NCBI RefSeq assembly: GCF_900177545.1
Contig: NZ_FXBQ01000001.1
Span: forward strand, 1,444,122-1,508,121
Origin: Maritimibacter sp. HL-12
Lineage (GTDB): Bacteria; Pseudomonadota; Alphaproteobacteria; Rhodobacterales; Rhodobacteraceae
Reading direction: 5' to 3'
Length of the DNA stretch: 64,000 nt
Position 1 is the first letter of the stretch. Every line of letters begins with the position of its first letter. The notes beneath the pieces were generated by a model. That model searched no databases, was not told the origin of the DNA, and saw nothing but the letters and a program-made list of their open reading frames with translations. A program made the position numbers and the translations under genes. Shown piece after piece: positions 32,901-42,547 of the stretch.

Positions 32901-33983
32901 TCAAAGGCCGAGGATCCGGTTGCGCTGGTTCACGAACTGACCCTCGAACAGGGCAATGCCGCGCCCGACTGCCCGCATCGAGCTCTGGAAGTCCTCGTTG
33001 ACTTCGGCCGCGAGGGCATCATAGGCGGCCGTCTCTTCAAAGACCTCTTCCGCCGCTTCGCCCATTGCATCCCAAACGTCATCGTTGAACGACCGAACCT
33101 CGACGCCATGCTCTTCCTGGAGCCGGATGAGGTATTCGCCGTTGAGCGCCATGGCCTCGTAGTAGGAGTTCGCGTTCTCCTCGAGCGCGGCAGCGGTGAT
33201 GATGTTCCGCTCCCAATCCGTGAGGCTCGACCACCAGGACTTGTTCGACGTGAGCGAGAGCTGTGCGCCCGGCTCGTGCATGCCGCCGGTGTAGTAGTAC
33301 TTCGCGGCTTCGTAGAACTTCATGAAGTAGTCGTTGTAGGGGCCAACCCACTCGGTCGCGTCAATCGTGCCCGACACGAGGTTTTCGTAGATCTGGCCGC
33401 CCGGAAGCGACACCGTCGAGGCGCCCAGCTTGGCGAGCACCTGGCCACCCTGGCCGGGGATGCGCATCTTCAGGCCCTTGAAATCGTCGGGGTCTTCGAT
33501 TTCGAGGTTGAACCAGCCGCCGGCCTGCGTGCCGGTGTTGCCGGCGGGCAAGCCCTTCAGGCCAAACTGGTCCTGCACCTTGTCCCACAGCGCCATGCCG
33601 TTGCCATAGAGGCACCAGGCATTGATCTCGGCAAAGGACATGCCAAAGGGCACGGCGGTGAAGTAGGCCAGGGCCGGGTGCTTGCCGGTCCAGTAGTAGT
33701 CGGCACCGATGTAGGCCTGGCTGTTGCCGCTGGCCACTTCGTCGAAAACGTCGAGCGCGCCAACCCGCTCACCGGCGGCATAATACTCGGTCTGGATCGC
33801 GCCTTCCGAAAGCTCGGTAATACGCTCCGCAAGACGTTGGGCCGAAACACCAAGGCCGGGCATGTCGCGCGGCCAGGTCGAAACGATGGTCATGGTCTTG
33901 GTGCCCTGAGCCACCGACGGTGTTGCAAGGGCTGCCCCCGCGGTGCCGATTGCGGCACCGGTCAAAAACTTACGACGCTCCAT
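32901..33983 (-). CDS. TRAP transporter periplasmic binding protein (DctP/TakP type)
   Basis: 360 residues. A Tat-like signal (ERRKFLTGAAIGTAGAALATPSVAQG) precedes the mature domain. Conserved binding features are RIPGQGGQVLAKLGASTVSLPGGQIYENLVSGTIDATEWVGPYNDY, matching TakP-like 2-oxoacid binders in which the Arg and a Trp/Glu hold the carboxylate and metal. Likely ligand: a 2-oxo acid or other monocarboxylate; a sulfonate is possible given the neighbours but unsupported. Last gene before the xyl cluster. Confidence 0.85.
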   Translation of the reverse strand: MERRKFLTGAAIGTAGAALATPSVAQGTKTMTIVSTWPRDMPGLGVSAQRLAERITELSEGAIQTEYYAAGERVGALDVFDEVASGNSQAYIGADYYWTGKHPALAYFTAVPFGMSFAEINAWCLYGNGMALWDKVQDQFGLKGLPAGNTGTQAGGWFNLEIEDPDDFKGLKMRIPGQGGQVLAKLGASTVSLPGGQIYENLVSGTIDATEWVGPYNDYFMKFYEAAKYYYTGGMHEPGAQLSLTSNKSWWSSLTDWERNIITAAALEENANSYYEAMALNGEYLIRLQEEHGVEVRSFNDDVWDAMGEAAEEVFEETAAYDALAAEVNEDFQSSMRAVGRGIALFEGQFVNQRNRILGL

Positions 33984-34091
33984 TGAGATCCTCCTCCGAT
34001 CTGTCGTTTTTGGTCTGTCTTTATCGGCCTCGGACGAGTGGAAGGCCCGCCCAAGCTGATGGCAACAGTAAGGAGGTGCCGGAATAATTCA

Positions 34092-34123
34092 AACAATTTC
34101 TGCCGAGGTGGTAAGAAATTGTT
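34092..34123. repeat. 10-bp inverted repeat, candidate operator of the TRAP operon
   Basis: AACAATTTCT, 12 bases, AGAAATTGTT: a perfect palindrome about 110 bases upstream of dctP, in the spacer between dctP and xylG. The length and symmetry fit a dimeric regulator site. The arms have no T-run and the loop is long, so a terminator is unlikely. No regulator gene lies beside it. Confidence 0.6.
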
Positions 34124-34178
34124 GCCAAATGAAACGTTGCCGCTTTGCGAAGTGCACCCGAAACAGTTATGCGAGCGC

Positions 34179-34955
34179 TCAGGCCGCCTCCGCCTTCGGA
34201 TTCTTGCCAAGGATGATCATGCCGAGCAGGTCATCTTCGGTCACCTCGTCCACGTTGACCGTGCCCACCAGGCGGCCGTTCTTCATCACGCTGGCGCGGT
34301 CGCACAACTGCTTGACCTGGTGAATATCGTGGTCGATCAGGAAAATCCCGATGCCCTGCCGCTTCAACTCGCCGATCAGCTCGGCCACCATGCGGGTCTC
34401 TTCCACGCCCAGCGCCGCGGTCGGCTCGTCCATGATCAGGATCTTGGCGTCGAAATACACCGCGCGGGCGATGGCGACCGATTGCCGTTGCCCGCCGGAA
34501 AGGCCGGCGACCGGGGTTGAGTAGCGCCGGAAGTTCGGGTTGAGCCGCGACATGATCTTGCGGGTTTCGGATTCCATGCTTTGATCATCCAGAAAACCCA
34601 GCCGCGTTGTGAGTTCCCGCCCGAGAAAGAGGTTCGACGCGGCGTCGAGGTTATCGGCCAGCGCGAGGGTCTGGTAGATCGTCTCGATGTTGTAAGCGCG
34701 CGCATCACGGGGGTTGTTGATCTGAACCTCTTCGCCGTTGACGAAGATTTGCCCGCCATCGCGTTGATAGGCGCCTGAGAGCATCTTCATCAGCACCGAT
34801 TTTCCGGCCCCGTTGTGGCCGAGGATACCGACCACCTCGCCGGGATAGACATTCACGGTCACATGGTCGACCGCGCGGATACCGCCGAATGCCTTCTGCA
34901 TGTCGCGCATTTCGCAAAGGGGCGTAACGCTCCTGTCAATGCTCGTGTCTGCCAT
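34179..34955 (-). CDS. xylG: Sugar ABC transporter ATPase (XylG/FrcA type, single ABC domain)
   Basis: 258 residues from ATG 34955, with GGGAG 7 bases before it. One ABC module: Walker A GHNGAGKS near 48, signature LSGGQRQ near 151, Walker [13 protein letters not shown] near 172, and the switch His in LIDHD. E. coli XylG has two fused modules; alphaproteobacterial FrcA-like proteins have one. It energises xylose uptake with XylH and XylF. Starts 3 bases after xylH ends. Confidence 0.88.
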   Translation of the reverse strand: MADTSIDRSVTPLCEMRDMQKAFGGIRAVDHVTVNVYPGEVVGILGHNGAGKSVLMKMLSGAYQRDGGQIFVNGEEVQINNPRDARAYNIETIYQTLALADNLDAASNLFLGRELTTRLGFLDDQSMESETRKIMSRLNPNFRRYSTPVAGLSGGQRQSVAIARAVYFDAKILIMDEPTAALGVEETRMVAELIGELKRQGIGIFLIDHDIHQVKQLCDRASVMKNGRLVGTVNVDEVTEDDLLGMIILGKNPKAEAA

Positions 34956-34957
34956 GG

Positions 34958-36262
34958 TCAAACTCCCGTCCGCTTGCGGTAGACGATGTCGATGAAGACG
35001 GCCAGAACCAGTACGATGCCGACCACGATGTTCTGATAGGGCGCTTCAACCCCGACCATCGCCATGCCCGATTGCAGGCTCTGCATGATGAGCGCGCCGA
35101 GGATCGCGCCGTAGATCGTGCCGATCCCGCCCGAAAGCGCGGTGCCGCCGATCACGGCGGCGGCGATCACGCGCAACTCGTCGAGCGTGCCCACGTCGTT
35201 GGAATGGAAGTTCAGCCGCGCGCTGGCGACCACAGCCGAAAGGGCGCAGAGGAAGCCGACGATGGCGAAGACCTTCACGGTCAGCAGCCGGGTATTGATG
35301 CCCGAGAGCGCCGCGGCCTCGGGGTTGCCCCCGGCCGCGAAGATGTAGCGGCCCAGCCGCGTGCGCTGCGCCACCACCATCATCGCCGCGGCGACGATGA
35401 TCAGGAGCAGGACCGACAGCGGCACGCCGTAGCCGGCAGTGTACCCCTCCGGCATGACCTCGCCGCGCGCGGCGAACATGCGCTCAAGACGCCGGTCGGG
35501 AATGTCGTAGGAATTGAGAATCCAGACGAAACCGAGGATCGCGGCCAAGGCAACCCCGGCAATCAGGATCTCGGCCCAGATCGGTTTCACCGGAAAGCCG
35601 TGGCTGACCTTCCTGCGTCTTGCACCGAAAAGGAGATAGAGCGTGAACAGGGCGGCAAGCGCACCGAAAACCCACGATCCGGTTTCGCCAAGCGTTCCGT
35701 CGATCCCGCCCAGCGAGACGAATTGAGGATCGAGCGGGCCAACGGTCTGGCCGCTGGTGATATGCCAGGCGACGTTGCGCCAGACGAAGAGCCCGCCGAG
35801 CGTGACGATGAACGCCGGGATCGCCAGATAGCCGATCAGGTAGCCATGGAAGGCGCCGATGATGGTGCCGACGATGGCCCCGAAGAGGATCGTGATCGGC
35901 GCGATCAGGGGCGAGCCGAGTTCAAGCCCGAGCATGGTCGGCAGCAAATCCGTCTGGGTGACCGCCATCGTGGCGGAGACCGTCGCGAGCAGCGCGCCAA
36001 CGGAAAGGTCAATGTGGCGGGTGACGATGACGAAGACCATGCCGGTGGCCATGATGGCGACGGATACGGTCTGGATCGTCAGGTTGAAGACGTTGCGCGG
36101 AGTAAGAAACCGGCCCTCGGTCATGATGTTGAACACGATGGCAATCAGCAGGAATGCACCGATCATGCCCAGAAGCCGGGTGTCGATTTCCAGGTTCTGA
36201 AACAGGGTCCGCTTGTTCCGCGCGGGTTCCGACGGGTCGTGCGAGGTCGTCGCTTCGGTCAT
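34958..36262 (-). CDS. xylH: Xylose ABC transporter permease
   Basis: 434 residues from the ATG at 36262 ([10 protein letters not shown]). About ten transmembrane segments with BPD_transp_2 family signatures ([55 protein letters not shown]). A loop of about 80 residues around 190-290 ([10 protein letters not shown] to [20 protein letters not shown]) is characteristic of XylH rather than of ribose permeases. Confidence 0.9.
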   Translation of the reverse strand: MTEATTSHDPSEPARNKRTLFQNLEIDTRLLGMIGAFLLIAIVFNIMTEGRFLTPRNVFNLTIQTVSVAIMATGMVFVIVTRHIDLSVGALLATVSATMAVTQTDLLPTMLGLELGSPLIAPITILFGAIVGTIIGAFHGYLIGYLAIPAFIVTLGGLFVWRNVAWHITSGQTVGPLDPQFVSLGGIDGTLGETGSWVFGALAALFTLYLLFGARRRKVSHGFPVKPIWAEILIAGVALAAILGFVWILNSYDIPDRRLERMFAARGEVMPEGYTAGYGVPLSVLLLIIVAAAMMVVAQRTRLGRYIFAAGGNPEAAALSGINTRLLTVKVFAIVGFLCALSAVVASARLNFHSNDVGTLDELRVIAAAVIGGTALSGGIGTIYGAILGALIMQSLQSGMAMVGVEAPYQNIVVGIVLVLAVFIDIVYRKRTGV

Positions 36263-36286
36263 GGCATGAAGTTCCCGGTGCAGGAG

Positions 36287-36314
36287 GGCCCCCACCCCGC
36301 CAAGGGTGGAGGCC
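36287..36314 (-). promoter_or_regulatory. Hairpin between xylF and xylH
   Basis: GGCC-CCACCC / GGGTGG-GGCC with a C/A mismatch and a 6-base loop, 31 bases past the xylF stop. No T-run. As with other binding-protein genes it may protect the xylF message, raising XylF over the membrane subunits. Confidence 0.55.
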
Positions 36315-36345
36315 GGACTTGTCCGAAGGTCTGTGTGTCAGACGA

Positions 36346-37368
36346 TCAGTTGCAGGGGGCCGGGCCGTCTTCGACGCCTTGGCACAGGGAGTCCTGGCTG
36401 ATCCAGCCGGCGTCCACGACGAGCGGGAGATTGTCCTGCGTGATCGGCACCGGCGCGAGGAAGATCGACGTCATCGTCGTTCCGGACGGCGAGGTCCATT
36501 CCATCGCGCCCTCAATGTCTTCCTTCGCGGTACCTGTCGCCATCGACACAGCGGCTTCTGCGGCGGATTTGCCGAGATCCCGTGCGTCCTTCCAGACCGA
36601 AACCGTCTGGGTGCCCTTGGCGACTCGGTTCAGAGCGGCATGATCACCGTCCTGACCCGAAACCGGGATGCCTTCCATGCCCTGCGCGGTGAGCGCTGCG
36701 ACAACGCCACCGGCGGTGCCGTCGTTCGACGCCACAACGGCATCGACGTTGTTGTCGTTCGCGGTCAGGATCTGCTCCATGTTGCGCTGAGCGTTCGCCG
36801 GCAGCCAGCCATCGGTGTAGGCTTCGCCCACGATGGTAATGGCACCACTGTCGATCGCGTCTTGCAGGATCTCCTGCTGGCCGCCGCGCAGGAAGTCTGC
36901 GTTCGGGTCAGTCGGCGACCCCTTGATCATCACGTAGTTGCCTTCCGGAGCCTGCTCCAGAACGGCACGTGCCTGCATCCGCCCCACCTCGACGTTGTCG
37001 AAGGTGATGTAGAGCGCGCGCGAGTCTTCGATCAGGCGGTCATAGGCGACAACCGGAATGCCTTCGTCGGCCGCGGCCTGCACCGCGGGAATGATCGCCT
37101 GGGTATCCTGCGCGAGCAGGATCAGGGCGTCGGCACCCTGGGCGATGAGGCTTTCGATGTCGGAAAGCTGCTTGGCCGACGACGATTGCGCGTCGGCGGA
37201 AATGTAGGACGCACCGGCAGCCTCGAGGGCCGCAACGATCGCCGCTTCGTCGGTCTTCCAGCGTTCTTCCTGGAAGTTCGACCAACTCACACCCACCGTC
37301 TGGGCAATGGCCGAAGTCGCCATCGAAGCGCCAACGAACGCCGCAGCGAAAACCAGAGTTTTCTTCAT
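36346..37368 (-). CDS. xylF: D-xylose periplasmic binding protein
   Basis: 340 residues with a Sec signal ([23 protein letters not shown]). Peripla_BP_4 fold; typical parts are [47 protein letters not shown] and [29 protein letters not shown], which closely match XylF. It captures xylose in the periplasm. First gene of xylFHG, divergent from the ROK regulator, with a palindromic operator between them. Confidence 0.93.
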   Translation of the reverse strand: MKKTLVFAAAFVGASMATSAIAQTVGVSWSNFQEERWKTDEAAIVAALEAAGASYISADAQSSSAKQLSDIESLIAQGADALILLAQDTQAIIPAVQAAADEGIPVVAYDRLIEDSRALYITFDNVEVGRMQARAVLEQAPEGNYVMIKGSPTDPNADFLRGGQQEILQDAIDSGAITIVGEAYTDGWLPANAQRNMEQILTANDNNVDAVVASNDGTAGGVVAALTAQGMEGIPVSGQDGDHAALNRVAKGTQTVSVWKDARDLGKSAAEAAVSMATGTAKEDIEGAMEWTSPSGTTMTSIFLAPVPITQDNLPLVVDAGWISQDSLCQGVEDGPAPCN

Positions 37369-37445
37369 GATATCCTCCCAAATATGGCGTCAGACGGGAT
37401 ACCCCATCAAAGGGATTCGCTGACGATGCCCGAATCGTAACACAT

Positions 37446-37466
37446 TTAATTTTGTGGTCTAAATAA
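37446..37466. promoter_or_regulatory. Xylose repressor operator between xylF and the ROK gene
   Basis: Two arms, TTAATTTT and CTAAATAA, around GTGGT. In the matching orientation 16 of 21 bases equal the perfect palindrome before xylB (45328-45348). The position between divergent xylF and the ROK regulator fits repression of both. Confidence 0.7.
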
Positions 37467-37525
37467 ATAACGCATCGAATCTCGCAAAATGTGATATGCG
37501 GAACAAAAACATGGGAGGAACGCCC

Positions 37526-38752
37526 GTGGCCAGGCAGGACAAACCCGCCGGGACGCCGGATCAACGCGAGGTAAACCGCCAGCAGGTGGTCGCGGTGATT
37601 CGCGGCGCAGGTCAGATTGCCCGGATCGACATCGCGAGGGAAACCGGGGTCAGTCCGGCGACGGTGACGGCGATTACCTCCGAGTTGATCAGCGCAGGCC
37701 TTGTCGAGGAAGTCGCGCCGGAGGAAGACCGCGAAACCTCGGGCCGCGGGCGGCCTCGCGTCGCGCTGCGGGTGCGCGGCGCAGCCCATCTCGTGGCCGG
37801 TGTGAAGGTCTCGTTCCGAACTCTCAGTCTCGTGCTGATCGACTTCGATGGCACGACCCTCGCCGAGCACGAAGCCACGCTCTCCGAGCCGCAAGTGTCA
37901 CCGGATGCTCTCATTGCCGAAATCCGTTCCGCCCTCGACGAGATCACCGCAAAGATCGGTCGCACCACCGCCGACATATCCGGTCTCGGTGTCGGGTTGC
38001 CGGGGACGATCGACGCGCTCGAAGGCTTCGTGCACTGGTCGCCCTCGATCACCGAGCGCAACATCTGCCTGCGCGATCGGCTCGAAAAGGCTTTGCCGAT
38101 GGCGGTTTTTCTCGACAACGACGCCAATCTCGTGGCCAAGGCCGAACAGCTTTTCGGGGAAGCGCGCGGGGTGAGTGATTTCATCGTCATCACCATCGAA
38201 CAGGGCGTTGGCATGGGCATCGTGATCGACGGCAAGGTCTATCGCGGCACGCGCGGCTGTGGCGCGGAGTTTGGCCACACCAAGGTTCACCTTGATGGTG
38301 CGCTGTGCCGTTGCGGCCAGCGTGGCTGTCTTGAAGCCTATGTGTCGGATTATGCCCTTTTGCGCGAAGCCGATGTGTCACTGCCCAGCAATGCGAACGC
38401 CAGCCGTTCGGAGCGGCTGGAAGCCTTGTTCGTGGCGGCACGCGAGGGCAATCACACCGCACACACCATCCTGAACCGCGCCAGCCGCATGTTCGCCCTG
38501 GGACTTGCCAACATCGTCAATATCTTCGATCCCAAGCTCATCATTCTGTCCGGTGAACGGATGAGTCGCGATTTCCTCTACTCCGACGAGGTGATTGCGG
38601 CGATGCGCGACGAGGTGGTTCAGGTCGACGCGCCGCCGCCCGAGGTGCGCATTCACAAGTGGGGCGATTCGATGTGGGCCAAGGGGGCCGCAGCCTATGC
38701 GATGGAAGGTGTCACCGCGCTCGCGGTGCGCCGGTTGGCGATCCATGCTTGA
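37526..38752 (+). CDS. xylR: ROK-family transcriptional repressor, probable XylR
   Basis: 408 residues from GTG 37526, which has GGAGGA at proper spacing; the earlier ATG at 37511 overlaps that site. An N-terminal winged helix (IARIDIARETGVSPATVTAITSELISAGLVEE) is followed by a ROK sugar-kinase-like domain with EQGVGMGIVIDGKVYRG and the zinc motif CRCGQRGCLEAY near 268. Expected to release its operators when xylose is present. The position beside xylF and the shared palindromes support the xylose role. Confidence 0.87.
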   Translation: MARQDKPAGTPDQREVNRQQVVAVIRGAGQIARIDIARETGVSPATVTAITSELISAGLVEEVAPEEDRETSGRGRPRVALRVRGAAHLVAGVKVSFRTLSLVLIDFDGTTLAEHEATLSEPQVSPDALIAEIRSALDEITAKIGRTTADISGLGVGLPGTIDALEGFVHWSPSITERNICLRDRLEKALPMAVFLDNDANLVAKAEQLFGEARGVSDFIVITIEQGVGMGIVIDGKVYRGTRGCGAEFGHTKVHLDGALCRCGQRGCLEAYVSDYALLREADVSLPSNANASRSERLEALFVAAREGNHTAHTILNRASRMFALGLANIVNIFDPKLIILSGERMSRDFLYSDEVIAAMRDEVVQVDAPPPEVRIHKWGDSMWAKGAAAYAMEGVTALAVRRLAIHA

Positions 38753-40286
38753 AAGAACTGCCGTTCTGATCCTTTTGCCCGGCATCGCGCTCGCGGACCC
38801 GGCGTTCCGCGCCGTTTCGGTATCGGATCACGTCTATGCCGGAGGCTGGGAGCATTTCGTTGGCGGTGGCATCGCCGCTTTCGACTGCAACGACGATCTC
38901 TTTCCCGAGCTTTTCGTTGCCGGCGGCAGCAATCCGGCGACCCTGTTTCGCAACCGAACCGGCGTGCGCGCAGATCCGACACGTCTCCGCCCGGACACGC
39001 CAGACACGCTCGCGATCACCGGCGTGATCGGGGCTTATCCGCTCGATATCGACAGTGACGGACGGCTCGATCTTGCCGTGCTTCGCGTCGGTGAAAACCT
39101 GCTTCTCAAAGGTGAGCCCGATTGCAACTTCGCGCCGTTTGAACAGGATCTTGGCTTTCACTCCGATGATCGCTGGACAACCTCCTTCACCGCGACATGG
39201 GAACAGGGTCAGAGCCTGCCGACGCTCGCCTTCGGAAACTATGTTGACCGAACTGACCCCGAGGGCCCCTTCGAGGCCTGCGATATCAACCAGCTCTATC
39301 GGCCGGAAAACAGGGCCTATTCCAACCCAACCGTGCTCGAACCCGGGTTTTGCGCCCTTTCGGCCCTCTTTTCGGACTGGAACCGTCAGGGCCGCGCAGA
39401 TCTCCGCCTGAGCAACGACAGGCACTACTACGTGCGCGGCGGTGAAGAGCAGCTCTGGGCGATGGAACCCGAGCCAAGGCTCTATACTTCCGAGGAAGGC
39501 TGGCAGTCCTATTCGCTCTGGGGCATGGGCATCGCCTCGCGCGACATCACCGGCGACGGGTTGCCGGAGGTCTACCTCTCCTCGATGGCCGACCAGTTGT
39601 TCCAGATCCGCGAGGGCGACGGGCCAACCTGGGTGCCCGCGCCCTATTCTCTCGGCACATCGGCCCAGCGCCCGCATCTTGGTGATGACGGACGCCCCTC
39701 GACCGGCTGGCACATCGCCTTTGGTGACGTGAACAACGATGGCCGCGACGACGCCTTTATTGCCAAGGGCAATGTCGAGCAGATGCCATCTAACGCAATG
39801 GAAGACCCAAACTCGCTGCTGATCCAGGGCGAAGACGGGGTATTTCGCGAAATCTCGGTGGAAGCCGGGGTGGCCAGCATGGCGCGATCGCGCGGTGCAG
39901 CGCTGATCGACCTGAACCTCGATGGCCGGCTCGATCTCGCCGTGGTCAACCGCCGCGTGCCGCTGGAAGTGTATCAAAACGCGGCCGAAGCATCCGGTCA
40001 CTGGCTTGAGGTTGCACTCACCCAGCCCGGGCCCAACACCCGCGCTGTGGGTGCCTGGATCGAGCTTCGGGTGGACGGGCGCATCCACGCCCGCGAGATC
40101 ACGGTGGGCGGCGGCCATGCCAGCGGCGCGGCGGTGCCAGAACATTTCGGCCTTGGCCCCGCTGAAAAAGCCGATCTGCGGGTGATCTGGCCCGATGGCG
40201 CAACGTCGGACTGGATCGAAGTTGATGCCGATTGCATCCTTCGCGTCAGCCGGACGGCCGATGGCCTTGCCATCGAGCGCCTGTAG
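38745..40286 (+). CDS. CRTAC1-like FG-GAP/UnbV secreted protein
   Basis: 513 residues from the ATG at 38745, overlapping the ROK gene by 8 bases. A short signal peptide (LERTAVLILLPGIALA) comes first. Several FG-GAP/VCBS calcium-type loops follow: FDCNDDLFPELFVAGG, DIDSDGRLDLAVLR, DITGDGLPEVYLSS, DVNNDGRDDAFIAKG, DLNLDGRLDLAVVNR. An ASPIC/UnbV domain ends the protein (GAWIELRVDGRIHAREITVGGGHASGA). Probably a periplasmic or surface beta-propeller. Convergent with the dihaem peroxidase gene 7 bases away. Function unknown. Confidence 0.82.
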   Translation: MLERTAVLILLPGIALADPAFRAVSVSDHVYAGGWEHFVGGGIAAFDCNDDLFPELFVAGGSNPATLFRNRTGVRADPTRLRPDTPDTLAITGVIGAYPLDIDSDGRLDLAVLRVGENLLLKGEPDCNFAPFEQDLGFHSDDRWTTSFTATWEQGQSLPTLAFGNYVDRTDPEGPFEACDINQLYRPENRAYSNPTVLEPGFCALSALFSDWNRQGRADLRLSNDRHYYVRGGEEQLWAMEPEPRLYTSEEGWQSYSLWGMGIASRDITGDGLPEVYLSSMADQLFQIREGDGPTWVPAPYSLGTSAQRPHLGDDGRPSTGWHIAFGDVNNDGRDDAFIAKGNVEQMPSNAMEDPNSLLIQGEDGVFREISVEAGVASMARSRGAALIDLNLDGRLDLAVVNRRVPLEVYQNAAEASGHWLEVALTQPGPNTRAVGAWIELRVDGRIHAREITVGGGHASGAAVPEHFGLGPAEKADLRVIWPDGATSDWIEVDADCILRVSRTADGLAIERL

Positions 40287-40292
40287 CAGATC

Positions 40293-41597
40293 CTATTCCA
40301 CGGGCAATCCGCTCGGCACTCGCTCGGGAATACCCAACCGCCCATCCTGGCTTCCCGGGTCGGTAAGGCTTTCAAGAAAAGCGAGGATCGCGGCAATCTC
40401 GTGGTCCGTCAGCTCCATCGGGGCAAGCTCGTTGGCCTCGGCAATTGCCGCGATCTCGCGCGCGTCGGCCATGATCGCCGTGTCTTTCGGGCTTGCGCCT
40501 TCGAGGTCGGGCAGAATGGCTTGCGAGATATCGTAGGAGAACAGCGCCTTGACCGGATCGAGATGATGGCGCACCACCGCCTCCAGCGTGGCATAGGCCC
40601 CGGCGTGGCCGTAGGGCGCGGTAAGGGCGACGTTGCGCAGCGACGGTGTTCGGAAGCGATAGATATCCGCCGGGTTGCCTGTCACCCTGTATCGCCCGAT
40701 ATCACGGGTATGGGTCTCGAAGCGCGCCACCGCACCGGGACCGATCTGGGGCATGGCGAGGGCATGAAACTCGTGGTCGGTCTGGAACTTTCCGGAATGA
40801 CAATCCGCACAGCCCGCCTTGCCGTAGAACAGGTCCATGCCTTCCCGCGCAAGGCCGGAAAGTGGCTCTATTCCGCGCAAATGCGCGTCGAACGGGCTTT
40901 CGTCTGCGCGCCATTCAAAGGCGATGAACTCGGCGATGACGTCGGAAATATCGGTGAAACCAATCGGCGCATCTCCGATCACTTCATCGAACAGCGCGCG
41001 GTACTCGGGGATCGCTTCCACCCGCTTCGAGATCAGATCCCATGCCCCACCCTCGCCGGTGAGCATCCCCAGCCGAACGGCCTGGCTGATCTCGTTCTCA
41101 CTGTAATGCCCTGCCATCTCGTCGGCTGACAGCACCGGAAACATCGCCTGCGCCGAGAGCACGCCCGAGAACCCCTCGACCATCTCCTGCCCGAGCGGTG
41201 TTCGGATACCGCCGGGCTTGGTCGGGTCGGCCTCAAGTCGCCCGGCATGAAACATCCGGGTGAACTCCTTTGCGCCAAGATTGAACAGGGCCGGCGCGTT
41301 GCGCGGAATGCGCTTTTCCGGATAATTCTCTCCCAGCGCGCGCCGCTCCGGCCCCAGCCCGCTCGCGCCGTCGCCAAGCCCAAGCGAGAGCCCGTCCGAG
41401 GTCCCGAACTTCGGGTGATGACAGGTGGAGCAGGCCACCGCCTTCGATCCCGACAGGATCGGGTCGAAAAACAGGAGCTGCCCGAGCGCAACGGCTTCAG
41501 GCGTGGTCTCCATGAAATCGGAATCGGTCACGGGCGGGGGCAGCTCCGCCGCCTCGGCCAGCCCTGCAATCACCAAGAATGGCAGGAGGAACCGCAT
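40293..41597 (-). CDS. Dihaem cytochrome c peroxidase / MauG-like protein
   Basis: 434 residues from ATG 41597, which overlaps the galM stop; the longer TTG start is unneeded. Signal peptide MRFLLPFLVIAGLAEA. Two haem motifs, CSTCHH near 56 and CADCHS near 253, in the order and spacing of bacterial dihaem peroxidases. The region between the haems (GENYPEKRIPRNAPALFNLG) is typical of the MauG/CcpA-like group with an inserted segment. It should act in the periplasm on hydrogen peroxide or on a protein substrate. Its coupling to galM within a xylose operon is odd. Confidence 0.83.
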   Translation of the reverse strand: MRFLLPFLVIAGLAEAAELPPPVTDSDFMETTPEAVALGQLLFFDPILSGSKAVACSTCHHPKFGTSDGLSLGLGDGASGLGPERRALGENYPEKRIPRNAPALFNLGAKEFTRMFHAGRLEADPTKPGGIRTPLGQEMVEGFSGVLSAQAMFPVLSADEMAGHYSENEISQAVRLGMLTGEGGAWDLISKRVEAIPEYRALFDEVIGDAPIGFTDISDVIAEFIAFEWRADESPFDAHLRGIEPLSGLAREGMDLFYGKAGCADCHSGKFQTDHEFHALAMPQIGPGAVARFETHTRDIGRYRVTGNPADIYRFRTPSLRNVALTAPYGHAGAYATLEAVVRHHLDPVKALFSYDISQAILPDLEGASPKDTAIMADAREIAAIAEANELAPMELTDHEIAAILAFLESLTDPGSQDGRLGIPERVPSGLPVE

Positions 41598-42544
41598 CAA
41601 CCCACCTCGATCGAAAGCCGCTGAACATAGGGCGCATCGGGCGTTACCATCACCGAAGGAAAGCCGGGTTGATTGACCGCATCAGGGAAGCCCTCGGGTT
41701 CAAGGCAGATCCCGGTGAAGGGTTGATGCGCCCCTGAAAGGTATTTGCCGGTGTAGAGTTGCAGGCCGGGCTGATCGGTGAAGAAGCGCAAGGTTGGCGC
41801 GCCGGGAGCTGTCAGAACGGCGGCGGGCTGCTCGCCGGTGAGCACCATGCAATGGTCGATCCCCTCGCGGGCGGCATCCACCTCGCCAATCCGGCGGGCC
41901 TCGCGAAAGTCGAGGGTCGTCCCCGCGACGGGCGCACGATGCCCCAGCGGGATACTGCCCGCGTCGATGGGCAGATACTCTTGCGCCGCGATCTGCAGTT
42001 CGTGATCCCAGATCTCGCCGCCGGTCAGGTTGTAATAATTGTGCTGGGCAAGGTTGATCGGCGTCGGCCGGTCCACCTCGGCGCGCATGTCGTATGTCAG
42101 GCGCGTCTCGCTCAGGCTCACGACCACCTCGAACGCCGCCCGCCCCGGATAGCCACCGTCGCCATGACCGCTGACGCAAGAAAGCCGCACCGCGCCCGCC
42201 GCCGTGTCGGCCTCCATCTGCCAATGCCGCTTGCCAAGCCCGCGTGGACCGCCGTGCAGGTGGTTGGCACCGTCGTTGAGCGGCAACTCCGTTTCCAGGG
42301 GACCGAGCGGAAACCGCCCACCCGCGATCCGGTTGGCCACCCGACCCGCGATGATCCCCATGTAGAACGGATCATCGCCATAGTCGGCTGGATCGGGATA
42401 CCCCAGAACCACCGGGCGACCGGCAATCCGCCAATCGCGCGTGATCGAACCGAAGCTCAGGAGCGTCACCTCCATGTCGCCCGCGACAAGCCGGGCCAAA
42501 TCGATCGCCCGGCCATGGATCCTGGTATGGCCGCGTTCAATCAT
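41597..42544 (-). CDS. galM: Aldose 1-epimerase (mutarotase)
   Basis: 315 residues. Conserved catalytic positions are visible: GRVANRIAGGRFPL near 67, NDGANHLHGGPRG near 92, HNYYNLTG near 168 and the base Glu in TGICLEPEGFPDAVNQPGF near 280. It interconverts alpha and beta anomers, which would supply alpha-D-xylose to XylA. Follows xylA by 3 bases and overlaps the peroxidase gene. Confidence 0.9.
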   Translation of the reverse strand: MIERGHTRIHGRAIDLARLVAGDMEVTLLSFGSITRDWRIAGRPVVLGYPDPADYGDDPFYMGIIAGRVANRIAGGRFPLGPLETELPLNDGANHLHGGPRGLGKRHWQMEADTAAGAVRLSCVSGHGDGGYPGRAAFEVVVSLSETRLTYDMRAEVDRPTPINLAQHNYYNLTGGEIWDHELQIAAQEYLPIDAGSIPLGHRAPVAGTTLDFREARRIGEVDAAREGIDHCMVLTGEQPAAVLTAPGAPTLRFFTDQPGLQLYTGKYLSGAHQPFTGICLEPEGFPDAVNQPGFPSVMVTPDAPYVQRLSIEVG

Positions 42545-42547
42545 CGC

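Noticed and set aside
40293-41597. Thiosulfate dehydrogenase or SoxA-type cytochrome as part of sulfur oxidation
   Set aside because: The two CxxCH motifs and the intervening sequence match dihaem peroxidase/MauG, and the gene is coupled to galM, not to sulfur genes.
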